NCBI GenBank assembly: GCA_963826795.1
Contig: CAWGYT010000018.1
Location: forward strand, 434,001 to 498,000
From: CAWGYT01 sp963826795
Lineage (GTDB): Bacteria > Planctomycetota > Planctomycetia > Pirellulales > Pirellulaceae
Direction: 5' to 3'
Length of the DNA stretch: 64,000 nucleotides
Shown here: positions 56,149 through 64,000 of the stretch, in pieces
Numbering within the stretch: position 1 is the first letter of the stretch
Layout: every line of letters begins with the position of its first letter
The notes under the pieces: generated by a model
Seen by the model: only the letters and a program-made list of their open reading frames with translations
What the model was told of the DNA's origin: nothing
The model's database searches: none
Program-made: the position numbers and the translations under genes

Positions 56149-57179
56149 TCACCGGCGCTTCTGGATACATTGGCGGTCACCTGGCCAGGTCGCTGCTGTC
56201 CAGCGGATTCGAGGTCCGATGCCTGGTCCGGCCCACGTCGCAGGTCGCGGGCCTGCGAGAGTTGGGCGTCGAGTTGGTTCACAATGACCTGGACCAGCCG
56301 CAGGACTTGCGGCGGGTTGTGGCGGGGTGCGACGTCGTCTATCACGTCGCGGGCCGCACGTCCGCTCGGCGGCGGGACGAGCTGTATCGCACCAACTGCC
56401 GAGGCAGCGGCGCGATCGCGCGGGCCTGTGCCCGGCAGCTCACGCCTCCCTGCCTCATCTTGGTCTCGTCGCTCGCCGCCGCCGGTACGTCGGCCGCCGG
56501 CCGGCTGCGGACCGAGCGGGATCGGGCGGCACCGGTTTCCGAATATGGTCGCAGCAAGCGAGCCGGCGAGCGGGCCGCGATCGCCTGGGCCGATCAACTG
56601 CCGATTTCCGTCGTCCGACCCGGGATCGTGTTCGGCGAAGGCAACCGCGAAATGCTGCCGATCTTCCGCTCCATCGCCCGGCTTCACCTCCACTTCGTTC
56701 CGGGCTATTCCCCCCGCCGCGTGGGCCTGGTGCACCACGAGGACCTGATCGAGATTCTGCGGCGAGTCGAGGCGACCGGGCAGCGGGTTCAGAAATTCGC
56801 GACGGCCGGTGGTCGCGCTGGCCGTGCGTTCGAAGAAGCGGGCGATCGCTCGGGATTCTATTTTGCCGTCGCACCCGAGTTTCCAACTTACCCGCAATTA
56901 GGCCGGATGATCGCCGCCGCCGTGGGGTCGGCGCGGACGATGGTCGTCCACCTCCCCGAGCCGCTCGCATGGCTTGCTGCCGCGGGCAACCAGGGGATCA
57001 ACTATCTCCGCGTCCGCGCCGATTCGTTCAACATCGACAAAATGCGAGAAGCGTTTGCGGGCGACTGGGTCGGATCGACCGCCCGCATCGAACAAGAGCT
57101 GGGCTTCCAGCCGCCCACTTCCCTGCAGGCCCGGCTCAACCAAACCGCTCGCTGGTACCAAGCTCACGGCTGGCTCTGA
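56124..57179 (+). CDS. Extended SDR, second NAD-dependent epimerase-like protein
   Basis: 351 residues from ATG 56124, giving MVSRKRILITGASGYIGGHL; a longer in-frame start at 55881 runs through the preceding gene and is rejected. Motifs: TGASGYIGGHL, VVYHVAGRTSARRR, VSSLAAAGT, YGRSKRAGER (YxxxK) and VVRPGIVFGEG. Paralogous to the preceding gene in fold and likely in origin, but diverged. Overlaps it by 25 bp, so both are probably translated from one message. A role in nucleotide-sugar or lipid-precursor modification is likely; no specificity can be assigned. Confidence 0.85.
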   Translation: MVSRKRILITGASGYIGGHLARSLLSSGFEVRCLVRPTSQVAGLRELGVELVHNDLDQPQDLRRVVAGCDVVYHVAGRTSARRRDELYRTNCRGSGAIARACARQLTPPCLILVSSLAAAGTSAAGRLRTERDRAAPVSEYGRSKRAGERAAIAWADQLPISVVRPGIVFGEGNREMLPIFRSIARLHLHFVPGYSPRRVGLVHHEDLIEILRRVEATGQRVQKFATAGGRAGRAFEEAGDRSGFYFAVAPEFPTYPQLGRMIAAAVGSARTMVVHLPEPLAWLAAAGNQGINYLRVRADSFNIDKMREAFAGDWVGSTARIEQELGFQPPTSLQARLNQTARWYQAHGWL

Positions 57180-57218
57180 CACGGGCAATCCTGGCCGGCA
57201 GCGAATCACGCCGCCCGA

Positions 57219-58073
57219 TTAAGCCGGCCAGCGCACAACTACGCCCGCGTTGAGGGGCCGTCCGCCGGGCGTGGACAGATTCAACGGCCGTGCGGCGACC
57301 TGCGAGGAACAGTGGCCGAAAATCGCCTCCTGCACGCAGGCTCCGGCGCTCGCGGCATCCCAACCCGGGCTATGACAGGTCAGCAGCAGGAACAGGGGTG
57401 ATTCCGTGAGTAGCCGACGACACGCGTTCAGCAGCGGAAGCAAATCCGAGCCCAAACGCCACGTCTGCCCCTGGGGGCCGTGTCCGTAGCTCGGGGGATC
57501 CAACAGGATCGCGTCGTACCGATTGCCGCGGCGAAGCTCTCGCCGGACAAATCGCACCGCGTCCTCGGTGATCCATCGAATTGGGGCCGAATCGAAGCCC
57601 GAGAGCTGGGCATTTTCGCGGGCCCATTGGACGACGTTTCGCGCCGAGTCGACGTGGACCACGTGGGCCCCCGCTGCAGCCGCGGCCAGAGTGCCGCCGC
57701 CAGTATACGCAAAGAGGTTCAGGACGCGGGGAGCGGGCTGCCGGCGGCGCGCGATGCGTTGGAAGATCCACTCCCAATTGCCCAGTTGCTCGGGAAACAT
57801 CCCCACGTGGCCAAAAGGCGTCCCCTTCAACTGGAGTTGGAAATCACCCAAATCCACGGTCCAAGGGCTGGCAACCGCGCGGGCAGGTCGCCATCTCCCG
57901 GCGGCACGATCCCGCCGTTCATAGCGAGCGGCCACGTCTCGCCAAACGAGGGGATCCGCCCGAGTTTCCCGCTCGGCAGCTGGACAGGGTCGATCGAGCC
58001 GAAGCGGACCAAACTGCTCGAGCTTCCGACCGTCCCCAAAATCCACCAGCTCGTAGGCTTCCGCTGCGGTCAT
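57219..58073 (-). CDS. Class I SAM-dependent methyltransferase (RlmI-like, COG1092 type)
   Basis: 284 residues, intact. Motif I is VLNLFAYTGGGTLAAAAAG, with HVVHVDSARNVVQWARENA (motif II), ITEDAVRFV, and the catalytic-type motif AILLDPPSYGHGPQG. It ends LNAGVVVRWPA. The arrangement fits rRNA 5-methylcytosine methyltransferases of the RlmI group and relatives, but the PUA domain found in RlmI is not present, so the target is not certain. It converges with the SDR pair with 39 bp between. Confidence 0.85.
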   Translation of the reverse strand: MTAAEAYELVDFGDGRKLEQFGPLRLDRPCPAAERETRADPLVWRDVAARYERRDRAAGRWRPARAVASPWTVDLGDFQLQLKGTPFGHVGMFPEQLGNWEWIFQRIARRRQPAPRVLNLFAYTGGGTLAAAAAGAHVVHVDSARNVVQWARENAQLSGFDSAPIRWITEDAVRFVRRELRRGNRYDAILLDPPSYGHGPQGQTWRLGSDLLPLLNACRRLLTESPLFLLLTCHSPGWDAASAGACVQEAIFGHCSSQVAARPLNLSTPGGRPLNAGVVVRWPA

Positions 58074-58184
58074 GCCATCGATCGTACCAGACGACTTTTT
58101 CCCCAGGTTGAAAAAGGAGATAATACTTCAGGAACTTGCCAAGGTCAGGAGCCCCATGTGATCTCTTCCGGGAAAGTAAGTCGG

Positions 58185-59370
58185 ATGGCCGCGTGGTTGG
58201 CGCGCGGCGCCGCCATGTCCCTTAGCGGACTTGGGTTCGTCTCGATCGGCCTCACGCCGATTGGGGCTCAAACGACGCCGACGGAACACGTCGCGGCGAC
58301 CGACATCCCGAATCGCGCTCAGCTGGATGCCTGGATCGCCGCGCTCGAATCCAATACGTATTCAGCGCGTGTGCGCGCGACCGAACAGTTGATCCTGGCG
58401 GGCGCGGTCGGCCGTCGATCCCGTCATGAGGGCCGTCGAAACCGGTGGCCTGGAAACCATCACCCGCGGCATCTATATTCTGCGCCAACTGGCCCTCTCC
58501 GCCCCCGACACCGCGACCGAGACGAGCGCCTACCAGGCCTTGCAACAAATCGCCGAGCGTCGATTCACAGGCGCTTCACGCCGAGCCCTGACGGCGCTGG
58601 CATCGATTCACGAAGTTCGCTACCAACAGGCGCAAACAAAGCTGACCCAGCTGGGCGCTGTCTTCTCCGCAACGACCGTCCAGGTCGCCCTCGCGATCCC
58701 CCAAGACTTCCCGTCCGTCACGTTTGGCACACTGTGGCGCAGCGCACCAGAGGATTTGGAGCTGATCAATTGGATCACTCAATTCGGGGCGGAAGAGACC
58801 GACCGCAAGTTGATGCTGATTTTCGAGGGTGAACGATTCACGGATGCCTGGCTGGAAAAGTTGGCGTCGCTCGAGAATATCGCCGTGATCCGGCTCAAGT
58901 CCGTGCGGATTACCGATCAAGGTGTCGCCCCGCTCGCGACACTCCGCGATCTGGAGATTCTGGAATTGCTCTATACGCCAATCACCGACGGAGCCGTCGA
59001 GTGGCTCGCAAAATTCGATCACGTCGGTCGGATGCGTCTCGTGGGCAATCAGATCTCGATGGCCGGGTCAGAGCGATTGAGGGCCCTGGACCCACAGCTT
59101 GATCTGGATTTCCGCCGAGGCGGTTTCCTGGGCGTTGCCTGCCGCGACAACCCTTGCCGGATCACGCAAGTCCAACCCAATACGGCGGCCGAAGCGGCCG
59201 GGTTTCAAATCGACGACATCATCCTGCGATACGATGGAGAGGCCGTCCAGTCGATGGATGACCTCACACGTTTCATCTCGCAACACGATGTCGGCAAGAA
59301 AGTCACTGTGGAAATCATGCGAGATAACCAACGTCTGACTCGTGAGGTCGAACTCGGAAAATGGGACTAG
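58185..59370 (+). CDS. Secreted leucine-rich-repeat and PDZ protein (frameshifted)
   Basis: About 390 residues from ATG 58185. Signal peptide AAMSLSGLGFVSIGLTPIGAQ. A break near 58410 joins SARVRATEQLILAG to VMRAVETGGLETI in the next frame. The middle has leucine-rich units (LASLENIAVIRLKSVRITDQGVAPL, LRDLEILELLYTPITDGAVEWL). The last 90 residues form a PDZ domain, GFLGVACRD, ITQVQPNTAAEAAGFQIDDIILRYDGEAV. Such LRR-PDZ proteins are frequent in planctomycetes. No protease domain is present, so it is a periplasmic binding protein. Confidence 0.8.
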
Positions 59371-59440
59371 CGCAATTCGGTTCGGTAGGACGATTACTCG
59401 GTCGGCTCTGGGCGCTTGAGCAACACGGGACTCGGCCGCA

Positions 59441-59562
59441 CCCCTCATCCGGCCTTCGGCGTGCCCCCTCATCCGGCCTTCGGCGCGCCCCCTCATCCGG
59501 CCTTCGGCGCGCCCCCTCATCCGGCCTTCGGCCACCTTCTCCCGCGTTGGGGAGAAGGGACA
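59441..59562 (+). repeat. 24-bp tandem array ending in the 51-bp dispersed repeat, copy 2
   Basis: Three full units of CCCCTCATCCGGCCTTCGGC plus 4 variable bases (59441-59512), then the 51-bp element 59512-59562, which starts with a fourth unit and is identical to 21876-21926. The array lies in the 285-bp gap between the LRR-PDZ gene and the PVC-type gene. The open frame through it is not counted as coding. Confidence 0.9.
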
Positions 59563-59654
59563 TGCGGCTTGTCAGCTCTCCTGAGGCCCGGCTTGTCACC
59601 TCTCGCGGGACCGGGAGAGGTCGCCTCGTCGAGGCGGGTGAGGGGACGCGGCGA

Positions 59655-62137
59655 GTGACGGTGGAGCGCGGGCGTCGCCGCGTTGTGAGGCTGGCCCTCG
59701 GCGCGATCGGCGGTTTGATCGGTGGGCTAATCGGACATGTGGCTTCGCACGCCGCCGAACCGCGCGTCCTGGCCCCGGGCTACGAGCTGCAATTGTGGGC
59801 CGAGGCCCCCGACATTGTGACGCCCGTGGCAATCACCTTGGATGCCGACGGCAGCCTGCTGGTGATCGAATCGCATACGCATCAACGCCCCGACGACTAC
59901 GACGGCCCTCGCCACGATCGGATTCGACGTCTGGTTGATCGCGATCAGAATGGACGAGCGGATCAGTTTACAACCTTCTTTGCCGACTCGGATCAGACCA
60001 TGAGCCTCGCCAAGGGTCCGGAGGGCTGGATCTATGTCGCCACGCGGCGCGAGATTTTTCGGTTGCGCGATACCGACGCCGACGGGGTCGCCGACCAGAA
60101 CGAGACGTTACTGCGGTTGGAAACGTCGGGAGACTATCCGCACAACGGGCTGGCGGGCCTGACGTTCGCGCCGGATGGACGACTGTTTTTCGGCATGGGA
60201 GAGAACCTGGGAGCCCCCTATCGACTGGTCGGGGCCGACGGACGTGCGCTGAGCAACCAGGGCGAAGGCGGCAACGTTTTCTGTTGCTCCGCGGAGGGCC
60301 GCGGGCTTCAGCGGTACGCGACCGGTTTCTGGAATCCATTCGGGAGCACCTTCGGGCCCGAGGGGCGGTTGTTCACCGTCGACAACGACCCTGACGCGAG
60401 TCCCCCCTGCCGCCTGCTGAACGTGGTCCCAGGCGGCGACTACGGATACCAATTTCGCTTCGGTCGCTCCGGTCGCCACCCGCTGCAGGCGTGGGACGCC
60501 GAGTTGCCCGGGACCTTGCCGATGGCTTCGGGTACCGGCGAAGCCCCCTGCCAGATCCTTCCCTACGACGGACGGCTGTGGATCACGAGTTGGGGCGACT
60601 ATCGCCTGGAAGCCCACCGCCTGACGCCAACTGGCGCGACGGTGCAGGGGCAGGCCGAAACAATCATCCAAGGCGATCAAGACTTTCGCCCGGTGGGCCT
60701 GGCTGCGGCGCCCGATGGGTCGCTCTATCTGAGTGATTGGGTCAATCGCAGCTACCCCGTCCACCGGCAGGGGCGAATTTGGCGACTTCGTCCCCGGCAC
60801 TCGACGACTGGCGCGGCGGCGGACTCGGGGTTTCCTCCGCTTTCCCCGGCCGAACAACGGGCCGCAGAGGTCCGCCGACAGCCCCAGGTGACGGACTGGG
60901 ACGACCCGGATCTGTTCGTCCGCCAAGCGGCCATGTTTGGTTGGAGCCAGTCCCCCGAGCTCCTTCCGCTCGCTTGGGACTCCCTGGGCACCGCCGCTGA
61001 GCGAATTGGATTTCTCGCGGCCTGGCGCTGGCGAGATCCGAATCGAGTCCGGAGCTGGCTCGCGCCGGCCCTGGCGGATCGCGACGAGGACGTCCAGATC
61101 TATGCGATGCGGATCATTGCCGAGCAAAACCTGGTCGACTACGGCGACGTCATCGATCAATGCCTGCGCGGTGAGACCCGTATTCCGGGCGTGCGGCTCT
61201 CCCACGTGGCCCTGGCCACGCTCGCCTGGCTCGAACGCGGTGACGACGCCAAAGACCAGGGGGTGATTCACCAGCGATTGGCAGAAATTCTTGCCGAGCC
61301 CGATCGGCCGCTTTCGCTGCGGATCTTGGCGCTGCGTGATCTGCCCGTGGACGACGACGCGGTGTCCTTGCATCAACTCGAGGATTATCTGACTCAGCAA
61401 CCCGATCTCGCCGCGGAAATTGTGGCCAGCCTGGCGGCGCGAGACGAGCCCCGAGCCGGCGAAATGCTGGCGGCGATCGCGCTCTCGACCGACCAGCCGG
61501 TATCGCTCCGAGCCGACGCGGCCGCCGCCTTGGCAGGGTACCAACCGGCCCAGGCCGAGACGCTGGATCGGTTGCTGCGAGACCCGATTCCTGAGGTTCG
61601 AACCGAGGCGACACGGGCGGCAGGACGCTTCGCCGCGCTGGGCCGCGCGGCGGTCTCCACCGCACTGGAGTCATGGCCCGAGCACACGCCGGGGAATCCA
61701 GCCGCCGGACGGCGCGTGTTTTCCGAGCCACGGGAGCGCGGTGTAGTGTTTGCCACACACGGAACGGACGGGGCGGAGCCGTTGGCCCGGACCTGACAAC
61801 CATCGGCCGACGCGCCGACAGCCGTTGGCTCGCCCACGCGATTCTGGTGCCCAACCGCGATGTCGCTCCCAAGTACACGTCGGTGGCCATCGAGACCCGC
61901 GACGGCCGATCCTTCAGCGGACTGCCCCTGGCGGGCCCCGGCGACGACGGGCAGGAACGCTTGACCCAGCCCGACGGCACAAATATCGCCATTCCGCTTG
62001 ACGCAATCGAACGGCGGTCGGCCCTCGCCACGTCAATCATGCCCGCCGACCTCGCCGAGCTGCTTTCGGTCGAGGAATTGCACGACCTGATCGCTTATCT
62101 TCTGAGCGACGAACGGCCGGGGTCGACCGGCGGGTGA
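59655..62137 (+). CDS. PVC-type heme-binding CxxCH protein with propeller and HEAT-like repeats (frameshifted)
   Basis: About 827 residues. Start GTG 59655 (or 59661) chosen because the upstream frame consists of repeats; a membrane/signal segment VVRLALGAIGGLIGGLIGHVA follows. Membrane-bound dehydrogenase-like propeller from about residue 40 (LAPGYELQLWAEAPDIVTPVA, DGSLLVIESHTHQ, PHNGLAGLTFAPDGRLFFGMG). HEAT-like helical repeats occupy about residues 390-680. A frame break near 61740 separates these from the terminal cytochrome-like domain, CSVCHTRNGRGGAVGPDL (heme CxxCH), VAPKYTSVAIETRDGRSFSG. It is a periplasmic redox protein of the type expanded in the PVC group. The electron acceptor and substrate are unknown. 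Confidence 0.9.
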
Positions 62138-62207
62138 TCGGTCAGGGCCAAGGCGGCAAGCGGTCCCGTCGCATCCCCGAGGCGCGGGAATCGGGGCACT
62201 TGAGGCA

Positions 62208-62287
62208 ACGCACGCAGCGCAGCAAGACGCACGCAGCGCAGCAAGACGCACGCAGCGCAGCAAAAACGCACGCAGCGCAGCAAAAAC
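62208..62287 (+). repeat. 19-20-bp tandem repeat downstream of the PVC-type gene
   Basis: Four units of ACGCACGCAGCGCAGCAA followed by G or AA, in the 228-bp gap between the convergent PVC-type and DUF3467 genes. Within each unit ACGCA and GCGCA subrepeats recur. No gene is present here. Confidence 0.85.
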
Positions 62288-62365
62288 GGCGGACCAACCT
62301 GCTGCGAAGTCGACCCGCCGCTTGGATGAACGAGGCATGCCGTCAAGACACGCGACTTCGACTGG

Positions 62366-62737
62366 CTACTTGCCTTGCCCCTGCACGCGCTTGCGAACGT
62401 CGGTTTCGAGCACGCCGAAAGCAGCTTCGTGGCGCTGGACGGACATGCTCAGAGCGGCCAACAGACGTTTGGCGGTGAAGTGGTTGAGGATAATCCGTTG
62501 AGTCACCCGAATCGGCTTTTCCGGAATCCCGACTGGCTGCGTATTCAGGCCGAAATCGATGATCAGCTCTTCGGGCGTCCCGGTCACGCGGCAAAAATTC
62601 GCGTAACAGCTCTCGATCCCCGTATCGTCCAGCTGGACCTGTTGCGCCGCTTGGGGCTGGCCGGCTTGGGGTGCTGCCGCCTGGGCCGCCTCTTTTACCT
62701 CCGGTGCCGGTGCGTCTTTCGTTTTCTCTTCTGCCAT
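62366..62737 (-). CDS. DUF3467 small protein
   Basis: 123 residues from ATG 62737 with a strong AGGAG site (GGAGGAGATCGAC upstream). An Ala/Gln/Pro-rich lead of about 35 residues is followed by the DUF3467 core: ESCYANFCRVTGTPEELIIDFGLNTQP, RVTQRIILNHFTAKRLLAALSMSVQRHE. Small cytoplasmic protein found widely in planctomycetes and other bacteria; no known function. The 282-bp gap to the next gene shows nothing recognisable. Confidence 0.9.
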   Translation of the reverse strand: MAEEKTKDAPAPEVKEAAQAAAPQAGQPQAAQQVQLDDTGIESCYANFCRVTGTPEELIIDFGLNTQPVGIPEKPIRVTQRIILNHFTAKRLLAALSMSVQRHEAAFGVLETDVRKRVQGQGK

Positions 62738-63019
62738 GTCGATCTCCTCCGGTCGAGTATTATTTCTTCAAAACACGTTGACTGTCTTCAGGCTACGAGG
62801 CCGAATCAAGCGCCGCCATGGACCCTGCGGGCGTATTTCATATTTTGGCCGACTGGAGCGGTCCAGGCAACCGATTTCTAACTTAGAACGGGTGAACCCG
62901 CAAGTCGCTGGCGCCGACTATGCGCTGTCCGTAGCCCTTGGCGATCAGAGAAACCGGTCACGGCGAGCGAGGGCGAACGTGGGAATGCGTCTGAAGTGAG
63001 GGCGAAAACGCAACATGGC

Positions 63020-64000
63020 TTACAGTTCGAAATGGAACGTGCGGGTAATAAATCTCCAACAGCGTTGCCCCAGCGACTTGGGATCCGCCGTGACCTTTGC
63101 CCGACCACGCTCACCAATTTGAAAACGATACGCCAGGTCACTGGGTAACGGCACAATTACCTGGTAAGTCGCACTCAAAGGTCGGGGGGCCCCGCTGGCG
63201 TCGGTGCGAGCCGCCACCTTTCCACCCGCTTGCACGGCCATCGACTGTGACATGTATTTCATGGGTTCTTTGGAAATATCGTCCGCGCTGTCGATCGTCG
63301 TCTCGATCTCCTCATCGGCGTAGGCGTCGAGCTTGATCCGCACGGTTTGGCCCGGGCGGATCGAATCGAGGTCCGCTTGATCGACCGCCAGCAGAGCTTC
63401 GAATTGCCCGGGGTCGCCGATGCGACAAAGTTCATCATTGGGCTGCAGGAACGCTCCCTGGTTCTCTCGATCGAGCAACGATCCGTCCCACTGAGGCAAT
63501 TGCCCATCCGGCGATGGTGGCGATTTTCTCAGTTTGGCGACCATGACGGTGCCGGTGGCGCTGGCCTTTAACTGCAGCTTTTCCAAATCTTCCTGCTGCC
63601 GTTCAAGTTGTTCTTCGGCCGAGTTCAATAGTTCACGCAATTCCGGAATGCGGCCCGATGCCTGGGTGTTGCGGCGAATATTCCGTTGATATTCCAGCAA
63701 CTGGATCTGCTTGCGGTATTGCGTCACGGTTTGTTGGAGCTGCTGGACGCTCATTCGCAGTTCGTCATTCTCGAGCTCGGCCAGCGTTTGGTTCGCCTGC
63801 ACCTGGTCACCGGGTTGGACATGGACCCGTACCAAGCTACCTGGGACCGTGGCATAGATCGTCCGGGCATCTTTCGGCTGAACCTCGACAGCACATTTGA
63901 CGCTGTACGGGAGCGGAAAATACAGAAAAGCAGCGATCAACACCGACGCCACCGCAAAGGTCGTGACCAGGTTCTTGCGTTTCACTTGGTGCATTCTCCC
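63020..64000 (-). CDS. HlyD-family periplasmic adaptor (possibly 5' partial)
   Basis: At least 324 residues, ending at TAA 63020-63022. The visible start is ATG 63994, six bases from the window end, and planctomycete homologues may extend further. A membrane segment (VASVLIAAFLYFPLPYS) is followed by a lipoyl-like domain (VHVQPGDQVQANQTLAELENDELR), a coiled coil (about 80-145, VQQLQQTVTQYRKQIQLLEYQR, SAEEQLERQQEDLEKLQ) and a beta-barrel domain (GQTVRIKLDAYADEEIE). Adaptors of this type bridge inner-membrane pumps and outer-membrane channels. The transporter partner would lie outside the window. Confidence 0.85.
   Translation of the reverse strand, partial: GRMHQVKRKNLVTTFAVASVLIAAFLYFPLPYSVKCAVEVQPKDARTIYATVPGSLVRVHVQPGDQVQANQTLAELENDELRMSVQQLQQTVTQYRKQIQLLEYQRNIRRNTQASGRIPELRELLNSAEEQLERQQEDLEKLQLKASATGTVMVAKLRKSPPSPDGQLPQWDGSLLDRENQGAFLQPNDELCRIGDPGQFEALLAVDQADLDSIRPGQTVRIKLDAYADEEIETTIDSADDISKEPMKYMSQSMAVQAGGKVAARTDASGAPRPLSATYQVIVPLPSDLAYRFQIGERGRAKVTADPKSLGQRCWRFITRTFHFEL

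Noticed and set aside
59361..59654. Extended N-terminus of the PVC-type gene through the 24-bp array.
   Set aside because: The sequence is repeat-derived, has no signal or domain character before residue 100, and better starts exist at 59655 and 59661.
60108..61544. Minus-strand open frame of 478 codons opposite the PVC-type gene.
   Set aside because: Antisense shadow of a gene with clear domain structure.
62208..62287. Possible short CRISPR array from four 19-20-bp units.
   Set aside because: No spacers separate the units and no cas gene is nearby; it is a plain tandem repeat.

Overview
The window is a high-GC bacterial chromosome segment that looks like Planctomycetota, probably a Pirellula/Rhodopirellula-type organism. 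The signature families are three secreted DUF1501 proteins, two DUF1549/DUF1553 proteins, a PVC-type heme-binding CxxCH protein, a Tat-exported Gfo/Idh/MocA oxidoreductase, a planctomycete-type Cys-rich lipoprotein and many short dispersed and tandem repeats. No rRNA, tRNA, CRISPR array or transposase was recognised. About 20 single-base frame breaks interrupt otherwise well-conserved genes. Where the exact base can be worked out it usually lies in a G/C run or short repeat, so I read most breaks as uncorrected sequencing indels and annotate these genes as single CDSs across the break.

Layout. 0-9.2 kb, plus strand: a 5'-truncated CbbX/SpoVK-type AAA+ ATPase with a zinc ribbon, a fumarylacetoacetase-family protein with an NADP-type aldehyde dehydrogenase (probable 2-keto-3-deoxy sugar acid to 2-oxoglutarate module), a secreted TPR protein, an HD-domain protein, pterin dehydratase and a membrane LtaS-like sulfatase-fold protein. 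9.2-15.1 kb: housekeeping genes (sulfite reductase, pgpA, folD, a SpoU rRNA methyltransferase, pgk). 15.4-21 kb: a DUF1501 / YjbQ / DUF1549-1553 / DUF1501 cluster. 21-23.4 kb: a CAP protein and a dicarboxylate/glutamate-type symporter.

23.7-44.8 kb is an exopolysaccharide/exosortase locus. A tightly spaced minus-strand series runs from exosortase (40757) through Wzc-like autokinase, a 1448-residue TPR protein, an EpsI-like protein, GT2 and GT4 glycosyltransferases, a flippase, an O-antigen-ligase/polymerase-type protein and a phosphotransferase to a fused Gfo/Idh/MocA-epimerase (23673). A NusG/RfaH-like paralogue is transcribed divergently from it across a 1-kb gene-free, repeat-rich region with promoter-like sequences. 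Beyond it lie a Cys-rich lipoprotein and a Wza-like export lipoprotein. Together these could make sugar precursors, assemble and flip a lipid-linked glycan, polymerise it, and export it through a Wzc/Wza-type system. The exosortase and EpsI-like protein suggest that sorted, surface-anchored proteins belong to the same process, but no sorting-signal substrate is visible here.

45.5-64 kb: a small secreted protein, a ten-loop EF-hand lipoprotein, a second DUF1501/DUF1549 pair with a Tat-exported oxidoreductase, a PQQ-type beta-propeller protein, a GNAT-like protein, two overlapping sugar-nucleotide-epimerase-like genes, a SAM methyltransferase, an LRR-PDZ protein, the PVC heme protein, a DUF3467 protein and a HlyD-type adaptor cut by the window end.

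The most unusual non-coding feature is an 83-bp palindromic element present as two full copies in opposite orientation (5808-5890 and 49219-49301), with half-copies elsewhere, one of which supplies the C-terminus of a glycosyltransferase.
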